Source of the DNA: an uncultured Paracoccaceae bacterium
GTDB lineage: Bacteria; Pseudomonadota; Alphaproteobacteria; Rhodobacterales; Rhodobacteraceae
Assembly: GCA_937872465.1 (NCBI GenBank)
Contig: CALMSR010000057.1
Span: 1 to 64,000 of the forward strand
DNA: 64,000 bases
Reading direction: 5' to 3'
Shown here: positions 49,590 through 57,538 of the stretch, piece by piece
Layout of the letters: each line of letters starts with the position of its first letter
Numbering within the stretch: the first letter of the stretch is position 1
Position numbers and translations under genes: made by a program
The notes under the pieces: generated by a model
What the model was told of the DNA's origin: nothing
Database searches by the model: none
What the model saw: the letters and a program-made list of their open reading frames with translations, nothing else

Positions 49590-50162
49590 TCATTCCTCGG
49601 CCTTGAGATGCACCCGCGCCATCACGTCCGGATCCGCGACCATGCCGTTCGAGCCTCCGCCGCGCTTGATGGCGTCGACGACGTCCTGCCCCGCGATCAC
49701 CCGCCCGACCACGGTGTACTGGCCGTTCAGATGCGGTGCGGGCGCGGTCATGATGAAGAACTGGCTGTTGGCGCTGTCGGGCGATTGCGACCGCGCCATG
49801 CCCACCGCGCCGGTGTCGAAGGGAATGTCGGAGAATTCCGCCGGCAGATCCGGCAGCGCCGAGCCGCCGGTACCGGCGCGGCCCTGGCCGAAGGCCTCGC
49901 GGGTGCCGAATTCCACGTCGCCCGTCTGGGCCATGAACCCGTCGATCACCCGGTGGAAGGCGACGCCGTCATAGGCGCCCTCGCGCACCAGGGTCTTGAT
50001 CCGCTCCACGTGCCGGGGCGCGACCTCGGGAAGCAGTTCGATCTCGATCGTGCCCGCGGCCTCGCCCTCCACGGCGATCACCAGCACGTTGTCCACCTCC
50101 TGCGCCAGCGCCACGGTGGCGAGGCCGAGCGCGGCCAGTGCCGCGAGGAAGAGCCCGCGCAT
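49590..50162 (-). CDS. Exported cyclophilin-type peptidyl-prolyl cis-trans isomerase
   Basis: The 190-residue protein starts with a signal peptide (MRGLFLAALAALGLATVALAQ), so it acts in the periplasm. The cyclophilin fold is clear in VAFHRVIDGFMAQTGDVEFG, AVGMARSQSPDSANSQFFI and YTVVGRVIAGQDVV. Its start overlaps the stop of the cytoplasmic cyclophilin upstream by one base, so the two form an operon and probably arose by duplication. Confidence 0.93.
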   Translation of the reverse strand: MRGLFLAALAALGLATVALAQEVDNVLVIAVEGEAAGTIEIELLPEVAPRHVERIKTLVREGAYDGVAFHRVIDGFMAQTGDVEFGTREAFGQGRAGTGGSALPDLPAEFSDIPFDTGAVGMARSQSPDSANSQFFIMTAPAPHLNGQYTVVGRVIAGQDVVDAIKRGGGSNGMVADPDVMARVHLKAEE

Positions 50163-50680
50163 CAGGCGTCCGCCCCGGCATCGGCGGCGACCCGGACGGA
50201 TCGCATCCGGTCGGGCTTCGCCGGCGGCTCGCCGCGGGTGATCGCATCGACATGCTCCATGCCGCTCACCACGCGCCCCCAGACGGTGTACTGGCCGTTC
50301 AGGAAATGGCCGTCCCTGAACATGATGAAGAACTGGCTGTTGGCGCTGTTGGGGTTCGCCGAGCGCGCCATGCCGAGCACGCCGCGGTCGAAGGGCAGCC
50401 GGGAGAATTCCGCCGGCAGGTCGGGATGCTTGGAGCCGCCGGTGCCGGCGCGGCGGAGGTTGAAGCCGTCCTCCATGTCGCCATGGGCCACGTCGCCGGT
50501 CTGGGCCATGAAGCCGTCGATCACCCGGTGAAAGGCGACATTGTCGTATTCGCCGGCCCGCGCCAGCGCCTTGATCCGCGCCACATGCTCGGGCGCCACC
50601 TCCGGCAGCATCTCGACGATGACCTCGCCGTCCGCAAGCGTGATGATGAGCGTGTTCTCCGGATCGCGTGTCTCTGCCAT
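50162..50680 (-). CDS. Cyclophilin-type peptidyl-prolyl cis-trans isomerase (cytoplasmic)
   Basis: The 172-residue protein lacks a signal peptide (MAETRDPENTLIITLADG). It has VAFHRVIDGFMAQTGDVAHG, LGMARSANPNSANSQFFIMF and YTVWGRVVSGMEHV of the PpiB type. It pairs with the exported paralogue downstream, giving one isomerase for each compartment. Confidence 0.93.
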   Translation of the reverse strand: MAETRDPENTLIITLADGEVIVEMLPEVAPEHVARIKALARAGEYDNVAFHRVIDGFMAQTGDVAHGDMEDGFNLRRAGTGGSKHPDLPAEFSRLPFDRGVLGMARSANPNSANSQFFIMFRDGHFLNGQYTVWGRVVSGMEHVDAITRGEPPAKPDRMRSVRVAADAGADA

Positions 50681-50853
50681 GTCCTACCTCCTCGATGGCT
50701 GTCGCGGCGGACCCTAGGCGTTGTGCGCCGCGGGGAAAAGGGCCGAGACGCGGTTGGCGGCCGGAGGTCGCGCGCGTCCCGAAGGCGAGGTTGCATGCCG
50801 CCGGCGGCGCGGCTTTGCTCGCGGCGGGCGATTAGGCCTGGGGGAGGACAGAG

Positions 50854-51273
50854 ATGGCAGCACCCGAGGACTCGATCCGCGAATTGCTGGAAACCCGCCG
50901 CCGGGCGCTGCACGACCGGGACGCCGAGGCCTTCCTTGCCGCCTATGCGGCCGAAGCGGAGGTCTTCGACCTCGCGCCGCCTCTCTCCCATGGCCCGGAT
51001 CCGGCGGGCGTCGCCGCCTGGATGGCGAGCTGGGACGGACCGATCGGCAGCGAGACGCGGCGGGTCGCGATCCGAAGCGCGGGCGGCGTCGCCTTCGTCG
51101 CGGGGCTGGAGCGGCTCCACGGCCGGCAGGGGGGCGAGGCCCGCGACATCTGGATGCGCTTCACGCTGGGGCTCGTGCAGGGCCCGGAGGGATGGCGGAT
51201 CGCGCACGAGCATGTCTCGGTGCCGGTCCGCAAGACGCAGATCCTCATGGGCGCGACCGATCTCGCACCCTGA
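50854..51273 (+). CDS. SnoaL/NTF2-like protein (YybH type)
   Basis: The 139-residue protein has the NTF2-like cone fold pattern: IRELLETRRRALHDRDAEAFLAAYAAEAEVFDLAPP at the N-terminus, a central WDGPIG strand, ARDIWMRFTLGLVQGPEGWRIAHEHVSVPV at the end. Such proteins bind small molecules or act as steroid-isomerase-like enzymes; no substrate can be assigned. It converges with coaD, with only 9 bp between stops. Confidence 0.8.
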   Translation: MAAPEDSIRELLETRRRALHDRDAEAFLAAYAAEAEVFDLAPPLSHGPDPAGVAAWMASWDGPIGSETRRVAIRSAGGVAFVAGLERLHGRQGGEARDIWMRFTLGLVQGPEGWRIAHEHVSVPVRKTQILMGATDLAP

Positions 51274-51282
51274 TCCCGCGGT

Positions 51283-51822
51283 TCAGCCGCCCTCGGCAAC
51301 CGCCGCGCGGCGCGGCCGCTCCGCGGCTCCGTAGAGCCGCGTCAGCGCCTCGACCACCCGGGGCGGCACGAAGCCGGAGACATCGCCCCCGAGCCGCGCG
51401 ATCTCCTTGACCAGCCGGCTGGCGATCGCCTGGTATTGCGTGTCGGCCATCAGGAAGACCGTCTCGATGTCGTCGTTCATCGCGCGGTTCATGCCGACCA
51501 TCTGGAATTCGTATTCGAAATCCGAGACCGCCCGCAGGCCGCGGATGATCACGCTGGCATCGACGTCGGCGGCGCATTGGATGAGCAGGTTGTCGAAGGG
51601 ATGCGCCACGATCTCCACGCCGCAGGCGCGTCCGATCGGCACGCATTCCGCCTCGACCATCGCCACCCGCGTCTCGAGATCGAAGAGCGGGCCCTTGTCG
51701 CGATTGATCGCGACGCCGATCACCAGCCGGTCGACGAGGCTGCAGGCACGCCGGATGATGTCGATATGCCCCAGTGTGATGGGGTCGAAGGTGCCTGGAT
51801 AGAGCCCTATTCGCATCGCCAT
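51283..51822 (-). CDS. coaD: Phosphopantetheine adenylyltransferase
   Basis: CoaD makes dephospho-CoA from 4'-phosphopantetheine and ATP. The 179-residue protein has the nucleotidyltransferase motif YPGTFDPITLGHIDI (T-x-G-H), IIRGLRAVSDFEYEFQM and the ISSR-equivalent AIASRLVKEIARLGGDVSGFVP. Length and blocks match the family. Confidence 0.97.
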   Translation of the reverse strand: MAMRIGLYPGTFDPITLGHIDIIRRACSLVDRLVIGVAINRDKGPLFDLETRVAMVEAECVPIGRACGVEIVAHPFDNLLIQCAADVDASVIIRGLRAVSDFEYEFQMVGMNRAMNDDIETVFLMADTQYQAIASRLVKEIARLGGDVSGFVPPRVVEALTRLYGAAERPRRAAVAEGG

Positions 51823-51891
51823 CCCTCGCAGGTCACAGCCTCGCCGCGAGGCAATACCATCGTCCCTTTTCCGTCAAGCGCGGGGCCGGTG

Positions 51892-52329
51892 CTACCAGGT
51901 ATTGGCGATCATGCCGGTGAGGGCGGAATTCTCCTGCTGGATCTCGGAGATGCGCGCCTTGACCACGTCGCCGATCGAGATCACGCCGACCATGCGGTTG
52001 TCGTCAATCACCGGCATGTGCCGGAAGCGGCCCTCGGTCATGCGCTCGAGGATCGAATCGGCCGTCTCGTCGAGCTTGCAGCCCACCACCGTCGCCGTCA
52101 TCAGGTCCTGAACCTGCTTGTTCATGCATTCGATGCCCGTCAGGCCAAGCGAGCGGACGATGTCGCGCTCCGAGAGGATTCCATCAACGGTCGAGCCGTC
52201 GCGACTGACCACCACTGCACCGATCCGGTGCTTGGCCAGCAGTTCCGCCGCCGCGGTGACACTGTCCGTCGGCTTGATAGTGATCACATTGCGGATCGTC
52301 TTCGTGTCCACGATGTTGCGAACGAACAT
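51892..52329 (-). CDS. CBS-domain pair protein
   Basis: The 145-residue protein is two CBS domains in tandem (MVRNIVDT-type start, then IGAVVVSRDGSTVDGILSERDIVRSL and FRHMPVIDDNRMVGVISIGDVVKARI). CBS pairs bind adenosyl nucleotides and act as sensors. It has no further domain. It lies between coaD and the LysR gene on the same strand. Confidence 0.9.
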   Translation of the reverse strand: MFVRNIVDTKTIRNVITIKPTDSVTAAAELLAKHRIGAVVVSRDGSTVDGILSERDIVRSLGLTGIECMNKQVQDLMTATVVGCKLDETADSILERMTEGRFRHMPVIDDNRMVGVISIGDVVKARISEIQQENSALTGMIANTW

Positions 52330-52461
52330 TGGGGCCCCCTCTCAACGCATTCTGCAAGTGTTCCCTCCGCCCGTCGACCTGTCAAGCGCGCAGCCGCCCG
52401 ATGGGGGATGCCTGCCGGTGCGGCGCGGCCTTGCGCCTGCCTCGCGCCGGGCACCCGCGGC

Positions 52462-53361
52462 TCAGCCCCCCCGGGCGGCCTCGCCCGGAATCAGCGCGTT
52501 GCGCATCCATTCGACGATGACCTCCGCCATGCGGTTGATGCGCGCCACCCGCGCATCGTCCTGATGGCGCACCAGGTAGAAGGCCCGCGTCAGCCGAATC
52601 TCCTCGGGCAGGACCACCTCGAGCTCGCCATGCTCCCGCGCGACGAAATCCGGCAGGATGCAGAGGCCGCAGCCGCGAAGGCACCAGCTGAGCTGCATGA
52701 TGAGGCTGTTGGAGGTCAGCGCCGGTTCGCTCTCGCGGCCGAGCAGGGCGTAATAGTCGAGCTCCTTGTCGAAGATCATGTCCGAAATGAAGCCGATGCC
52801 GCGAACCCCGCGCAGATCCTCGAGCCCCCTGACCGGCGCCGCCGCCGCGACCACGTCCGAGCGCGCATAGAGATGGAGCCGGTAATCGGCGATCTTGCGC
52901 ACCGTCAGCCGCCCCGCGCTCGGCGGCGACAGCGTGATCGCCAGATCGGCCTCGCGCTTGGAGAGCGAGAACATCCGCGGCAAGGCGACGGCCTGCACCT
53001 GCAGATTCGGGTTGTCGCGGCTCAGCGCCTCGCAGGCATCGACCAGCAGATAGTTGGAGACGCCGTCCGGCGCGCCGATGCGCACGATGCCCGAAAGGCT
53101 GTCCGCCCGGCCGCCGATCTCCTCGCTCGCGGCCGAGGCCTGGGCCTCCATCGCCTGGGCATGGACGAGCAGGCTGCGCCCCGCCTCGGTCATGGCATAG
53201 CCCTGGGGCGAGCGGTCGAAGAGCCTGGCGCCGAGCGCCTCCTCCAGCGCGGTGATCCGCCGCCCCACCGTCGCGGGATCGAGCCCCAGGCTGCGGCCGG
53301 CAGCGAGCAACCGGCTCTGGCGGGCGACCGCCAGAAAGACCCGAAGATCATCCCATTTCAT
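52462..53361 (-). CDS. LysR-family transcriptional regulator
   Basis: The 299-residue protein has the LysR winged helix at the N-terminus (MKWDDLRVFLAVARQSRLLAAGRSLGLDPATVGRRITALEEALGARLFDRSPQGYAMT) and a periplasmic-binding-like effector domain. It is divergent from mmsA and may control the valine cluster. The start at 53361 matches the family start; upstream codons in frame are low-complexity. Confidence 0.92.
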   Translation of the reverse strand: MKWDDLRVFLAVARQSRLLAAGRSLGLDPATVGRRITALEEALGARLFDRSPQGYAMTEAGRSLLVHAQAMEAQASAASEEIGGRADSLSGIVRIGAPDGVSNYLLVDACEALSRDNPNLQVQAVALPRMFSLSKREADLAITLSPPSAGRLTVRKIADYRLHLYARSDVVAAAAPVRGLEDLRGVRGIGFISDMIFDKELDYYALLGRESEPALTSNSLIMQLSWCLRGCGLCILPDFVAREHGELEVVLPEEIRLTRAFYLVRHQDDARVARINRMAEVIVEWMRNALIPGEAARGG

Positions 53362-53495
53362 CGCGCTCTTCTGCAAACGGCACCTTTCCGCGGACATTCC
53401 CGGACTGGCGGCCCGGATGACCGCGCCCCTTCCGTCGAACCGGGATCCCCGATGCAGAAATCGGCCGGTGCGCCCGGCATTCCTGCCATCACGCC

Positions 53496-53507
53496 TGCAA
53501 TAATGCA
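53496..53507. promoter_or_regulatory. TGCA-N4-TGCA site in the LysR-mmsA gap
   Basis: TGCAATAATGCA lies in the divergent 227-bp gap, about 80 bp before mmsA. It is a near-palindrome and could be a LysR half-site pair, but no ligand or protein is known. Confidence 0.3.
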
Positions 53508-53588
53508 AAACGTTTCTCGGGCAATTTCCGCCTTCACTGCCCGGAGATTCCCGCTAGGCTGCTCCCGGCACAAAGTTGGGGGCGAGCG

Positions 53589-55088
53589 ATGCAGGATCTC
53601 TGTCACTTCATCAACGGGGCGCGCGTGGCCGGAGCCTCGGGCCGGTTCGCGGAGGTCTTCAACCCGGCGACGGGCGAGGTCCAGGCCCGCGTGCCGCTCG
53701 CCTCGGCCGCCGAGCTCGAGCTCGCCGTGCAGGGCGCGATGGCGGCGCAGCCGAAATGGGCCGCGACCAATCCGCAGCGCCGCGCGCGGGTGATGATGAA
53801 GTTCGTCGATCTGCTGAACCGCGACCTCGACAAGCTCGCCGAGGCGCTCTCGCGCGAGCATGGCAAGACCCTGCCGGATGCCAGGGGCGACGTGATTCGC
53901 GGGCTCGAGGTCGCCGAATTCTGCATCGGCGCGCCGCATCTCCTGAAGGGCGAATACACCGATGGCGCCGGGCCGGCGATCGACATGTTCTCGATGCGCC
54001 AGCCGCTCGGGGTCGTGGCCGGGATCACGCCCTTCAACTTCCCCGCGATGATCCCGATGTGGAAGATGTGCCCGGCGATCGCCTGCGGCAACGCCTTCAT
54101 CCTCAAGCCCTCCGAGCGCGATCCCTCCGTGCCGCTGATGCTCGCCGAGCTGATGCAGGAGGCGGGCCTGCCCGACGGGGTCCTCCAGGTGGTGAACGGC
54201 GACAAGGAGGCCGTGGACGCCATCCTCGACCATCCCGACATCGCCGCGGTCGGCTTCGTCGGCTCGACGCCGATCGCCGAATACATCTACGCCCGCGCCA
54301 CCGCGCATGGAAAGCGCGCGCAATGCTTCGGCGGTGCCAAGAACCACATGATCGTGATGCCCGACGCCGACCTCGACCAGGCGGTCGACGCGCTCGTCGG
54401 CGCCGGTTACGGCGCCGCCGGCGAGCGCTGCATGGCGATCTCCGTCGCCGTGCCCGTCGGCGACAGGACCGCCGACGCGCTGATCGAGCGGCTGATCCCG
54501 CGGGTCGAATCGCTCAAGATCGGCCCCTATACCGCCGGCGACGACGTGGATTTCGGCCCCGTGGTCACCCGCGCCGCGCAGGATCGCATCCTCGGCCTCG
54601 TGGACAGCGGCGTCAGCCAGGGCGCCGAACTCAAGGTCGACGGCCGCGGCTTCAGGATGCAGGGCTACGAGAACGGCTTCTTCGTCGGCGCCTGCCTCTT
54701 CGACCGGGTCACGCCGGAGATGGACATCTACAGGGAGGAGATCTTCGGCCCCGTGCTCTCCACCGTGCGTGCGGGCAGCTATGCCGAGGCGCTCGATCTC
54801 ACCATGCGGAACCCCTTTGGCAACGGCACGGCGATCTTCACCCGCGACGGGGACACGGCGCGCGACTTCGCGAGCCGCGTCAACGTCGGCATGATCGGGA
54901 TCAACGTGCCGATTCCGGTGCCGCTCGCCTATCACACCTTCGGCGGCTGGAAGAAATCCGGCTTCGGCGACCTCAACCAGCACGGGCCGGACGCCTTCCG
55001 CTTCTACACCCGGACCAAGACGGTCACGGCGCGCTGGCCCTCGGGCATCAAGGAGGGCGCGGCCTTCTCGATCCCGACGATGGAGTGA
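53589..55088 (+). CDS. mmsA: CoA-acylating methylmalonate-semialdehyde dehydrogenase
   Basis: MmsA oxidises methylmalonate semialdehyde to propionyl-CoA in valine and inositol breakdown. The 499-residue ALDH has the family blocks GVVAGITPFNFPAMIPMWKMCP, GGAKNHMIVMPDADLD, the catalytic Cys in GAAGERCMAISV, and the end FGGWKKSGFGDLNQHG. It starts the valine cluster: 3-hydroxyisobutyryl-CoA hydrolase-like and mmsB genes follow. Confidence 0.96.
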   Translation: MQDLCHFINGARVAGASGRFAEVFNPATGEVQARVPLASAAELELAVQGAMAAQPKWAATNPQRRARVMMKFVDLLNRDLDKLAEALSREHGKTLPDARGDVIRGLEVAEFCIGAPHLLKGEYTDGAGPAIDMFSMRQPLGVVAGITPFNFPAMIPMWKMCPAIACGNAFILKPSERDPSVPLMLAELMQEAGLPDGVLQVVNGDKEAVDAILDHPDIAAVGFVGSTPIAEYIYARATAHGKRAQCFGGAKNHMIVMPDADLDQAVDALVGAGYGAAGERCMAISVAVPVGDRTADALIERLIPRVESLKIGPYTAGDDVDFGPVVTRAAQDRILGLVDSGVSQGAELKVDGRGFRMQGYENGFFVGACLFDRVTPEMDIYREEIFGPVLSTVRAGSYAEALDLTMRNPFGNGTAIFTRDGDTARDFASRVNVGMIGINVPIPVPLAYHTFGGWKKSGFGDLNQHGPDAFRFYTRTKTVTARWPSGIKEGAAFSIPTME

Positions 55089-55195
55089 CGCGGAATGGCG
55101 CGGCGGCCCGGGATATTGCCGACCGAGATTCCGGGCCTGTCGCCGCCGATCCTGTTCGCGCCCGTGGCCGGCGCCGCGGCGGTCGCCTGGTGCCG

Positions 55196-56233
55196 ATGAG
55201 CGACATCGTCATCCGCGTCGAGGGCCGTGTCGGCCGGCTCACCCTGAACCGGCCCGAGGCGTTGAACGCGCTCAGCTACGAGATGGTGCGCGCCATCGAG
55301 GATGCGCTGGACCGGTGGCGCGAGGATCCTGCCGTGCGGCTCGTGCTGATCGACGGCGCGGGCGAGCGCGCCTTTTCGGCCGGCGGCGACATCCGGCAGA
55401 TCTACCGGACCGGCCGGCAGGGGGATTTCTTCTTCGCGCGCCGCTTCTGGGCCGACGAATACCGCCTGAACGCCCGCATCGCCCGCTACCCCAAGCCCTA
55501 TGTCGCGCTGACGCACGGGCTCGTCATGGGCGGCGGCGTCGGCGTCTCGGTGCATGGCAGCCACCGGGTCGTCTGCGAGAGCTCGCGCATCGCCATGCCC
55601 GAATGCGCCATCGGCCTGGTGCCGGACGTGGGCGGCAGCGCGCTCCTGGCCGAGGCGCCGGGCCATCTGGGGGAGTTTCTCGGGCTCACTGGCCATCGCA
55701 TGGGACCGGGCGACGCGATCCGGGCGGGATTCGCCGACCATTTCGTGCCTGCGGCGCGCTGGCGGGCGCTCGTCGCCGACCTTCAGGAAACGGCGGATGC
55801 GGATATCGTGGATCGCCATGCGGAGCCCCCGCCCGCCGCGGAGCTCGCTTCCGTCCAGCCCGCCATCGACGAGGTCTTCGCGGCCCCTGATCTCGCAACA
55901 TTGGCCGCGCGCCTGGAGGTGAGCGACTGGGGCATGCAGATCTTGAAGGGGCTCGTGGGATTCTCGCCGCTCGCCATGGCCGTGACGCTCGAGCTCATCC
56001 GCACGGCTCGGCGCGAGCCCGGCCTGGAGGCGGCGCTCGCGCGCGAATACCGCGCCGTCTGGCGCGCGATCAGCGACGGCGACCTGCTGGAGGGAATACG
56101 CGCGCAGGTGATCGACAAGGACCGCGCGCCGCAGTGGCGCCACGCGCTCGACGGCGTGCGCCGGGAGGAGGTCGAGGCCATGCTCGCGCCGCTCGGCGCC
56201 GACGAGCTCGACATCGCGCGCGGCCCCGGCTGA
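55196..56233 (+). CDS. Enoyl-CoA hydratase/isomerase-family protein, probable 3-hydroxyisobutyryl-CoA hydrolase
   Basis: The 345-residue protein has the crotonase fold (LNRPEALNALSYEMVRAIEDAL, FSAGGDIRQIYR, HGLVMGGGVGVSVHGSHRVV, AMPECAIGLVPDVGGSALL). The longer C-terminal part and the PECAIGLVPDVGGS block match 3-hydroxyisobutyryl-CoA hydrolases rather than simple hydratases. In the pathway this step sits between the dehydrogenase MmsB and MmsA. It lies between mmsA and mmsB, so valine degradation is the best reading. Confidence 0.88.
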   Translation: MSDIVIRVEGRVGRLTLNRPEALNALSYEMVRAIEDALDRWREDPAVRLVLIDGAGERAFSAGGDIRQIYRTGRQGDFFFARRFWADEYRLNARIARYPKPYVALTHGLVMGGGVGVSVHGSHRVVCESSRIAMPECAIGLVPDVGGSALLAEAPGHLGEFLGLTGHRMGPGDAIRAGFADHFVPAARWRALVADLQETADADIVDRHAEPPPAAELASVQPAIDEVFAAPDLATLAARLEVSDWGMQILKGLVGFSPLAMAVTLELIRTARREPGLEAALAREYRAVWRAISDGDLLEGIRAQVIDKDRAPQWRHALDGVRREEVEAMLAPLGADELDIARGPG

Positions 56234-56256
56234 GCCGCAGGACGGAGGATCCAGGG

Positions 56257-57129
56257 ATGCAGATCGGTTTCATCGGACTGGGCAAGATGGGTGGCCCCAT
56301 GGCGCGGAATCTCGCCGCGGCGGGTCATAGGGTGACCGGCTTCGACGCGGCGGGCGTGCGGATCGACGGTGTCGCCCCCGCCGCAGGCGCCGCGGAGGCC
56401 GCGCGCGGGCGCGACGCGGTGATCACCATGCTGCCCAACGGGGCGATCCTGCGCGACGTCTATGCCGAGATCGTGCCCGCCGGGCGCCCGGGTTCAGTCT
56501 TCGTGGATTGCTCCACCGTCGATGTGGAGAGCGCCCGCGCCGCCGCCGCCGAGGCGGAGGCGGCCAAGCTGCTCGCCGTCGATGCCCCAGTGTCCGGCGG
56601 CACCGGCGGGGCGGCTTCGGGAAGCCTCACCTTCATGGCCGGTGGCTCGCCGGCGGCCTTCGAGAAGGCCCGCCCGCTCTTCGAGATCATGGGCGCGCGG
56701 GCGGTGCATTGCGGCGGCCCCGGATCCGGTCAGGCGGCGAAGATCTGCAACAACATGATCCTCGGCATCTCGATGATCGGGGTCTGCGAGGCCTTCGCGC
56801 TCGCCGGCAAGCTCGGGCTCGACCCGCATTCGCTCTTCGACGTCGTTTCGAGCTCCTCGGGGTCCTGCTGGTCGGTGAATACCTATTGTCCGGTGCCCGG
56901 CGTCGGTCCGAACTCGCCCGCCGATCATGGCTACCGCCCGGGATTCGCCGCGACGCTGATGCTCAAGGATCTCGATCTGAGCCAGCAGGCGGCGGCGGCC
57001 GCCGACGCATCGACGCCGCTCGGGGCGCATGCCGCCGCCCTCTATTCCGAATTCGTGGCAGAGGACCGGGAGGGCCTCGATTTCTCGGCGATCCTGCCCT
57101 GGCTTGCCGCGCGCAGGCGCGAGCCCTGA
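56257..57129 (+). CDS. mmsB: 3-hydroxyisobutyrate dehydrogenase
   Basis: MmsB oxidises 3-hydroxyisobutyrate to methylmalonate semialdehyde, the substrate of MmsA. The 290-residue protein has GLGKMGGPMARNLA, DAPVSGGTGGAASGSLTFM and the catalytic Lys in GQAAKICNNM. Its place after the CoA hydrolase gene fixes the assignment better than for the paralogue at 31168. The start follows GGACGGAGGATCC. Confidence 0.94.
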   Translation: MQIGFIGLGKMGGPMARNLAAAGHRVTGFDAAGVRIDGVAPAAGAAEAARGRDAVITMLPNGAILRDVYAEIVPAGRPGSVFVDCSTVDVESARAAAAEAEAAKLLAVDAPVSGGTGGAASGSLTFMAGGSPAAFEKARPLFEIMGARAVHCGGPGSGQAAKICNNMILGISMIGVCEAFALAGKLGLDPHSLFDVVSSSSGSCWSVNTYCPVPGVGPNSPADHGYRPGFAATLMLKDLDLSQQAAAAADASTPLGAHAAALYSEFVAEDREGLDFSAILPWLAARRREP

Positions 57130-57151
57130 GTCGCCGGCCCGACGGCGGCGA

Positions 57152-57238
57152 TCAGTTGAAGTTGAAGGCGACGACCATGATGCCGCCGGCGACCGTCGAG
57201 ATTGTCGCCAGCGTCAGAATGAAGTTCCAGCGTTCCAC
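57152..57238 (-). CDS. 28-residue single-span membrane protein
   Basis: A GTG start at 57238 has GGGAGAG seven bases upstream. The product begins with a short charged stretch (V/M-E-R-W-N) followed by one hydrophobic span (FILTLATISTVAGGIMVV) and ends AFNFN. The ORF converges with mmsB. Small single-span proteins of this kind are easily missed; the ribosome site, clean topology and gap location support it, but expression is unproven. Confidence 0.5.
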   Translation of the reverse strand: MERWNFILTLATISTVAGGIMVVAFNFN

Positions 57239-57420
57239 ACGCGCTCTCCCTGCCCTTCCGGCGCAATCGAAGATCCGCGCCCCCTCGCGACATCCTTTCG
57301 CACACCCGCCGGGCAGAGAGAAGGTCTACGCGCCATCCGATAACCCGGTCGGCGGGATCCCGCGCCCGGCGTCACTGTCCCGCCCGGCGGCCACCGCCCG
57401 GCAGCGGAACCGCCAAGGAT

Positions 57421-57451
57421 GGAAGAATGAGCTCCGAATGCGATGGCCCTG
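57421..57451 (+). repeat. Dispersed intergenic element, partial copy D
   Basis: It keeps GGAAGAATGA, CTCCGAATGCGAT and GGCCCTG of copy B with small changes; the upstream half is only weakly similar. It lies 88 bp before the EF-G-like start and points to it. Confidence 0.4.
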
Positions 57452-57538
57452 GGCCGGTGGCTCGGGCGGCTGGAAATCCCTCCGCCGACAGGTCATGATC
57501 GAACCGACGCAGACAAGCCGGCTTGGGGGAGGATAGTG

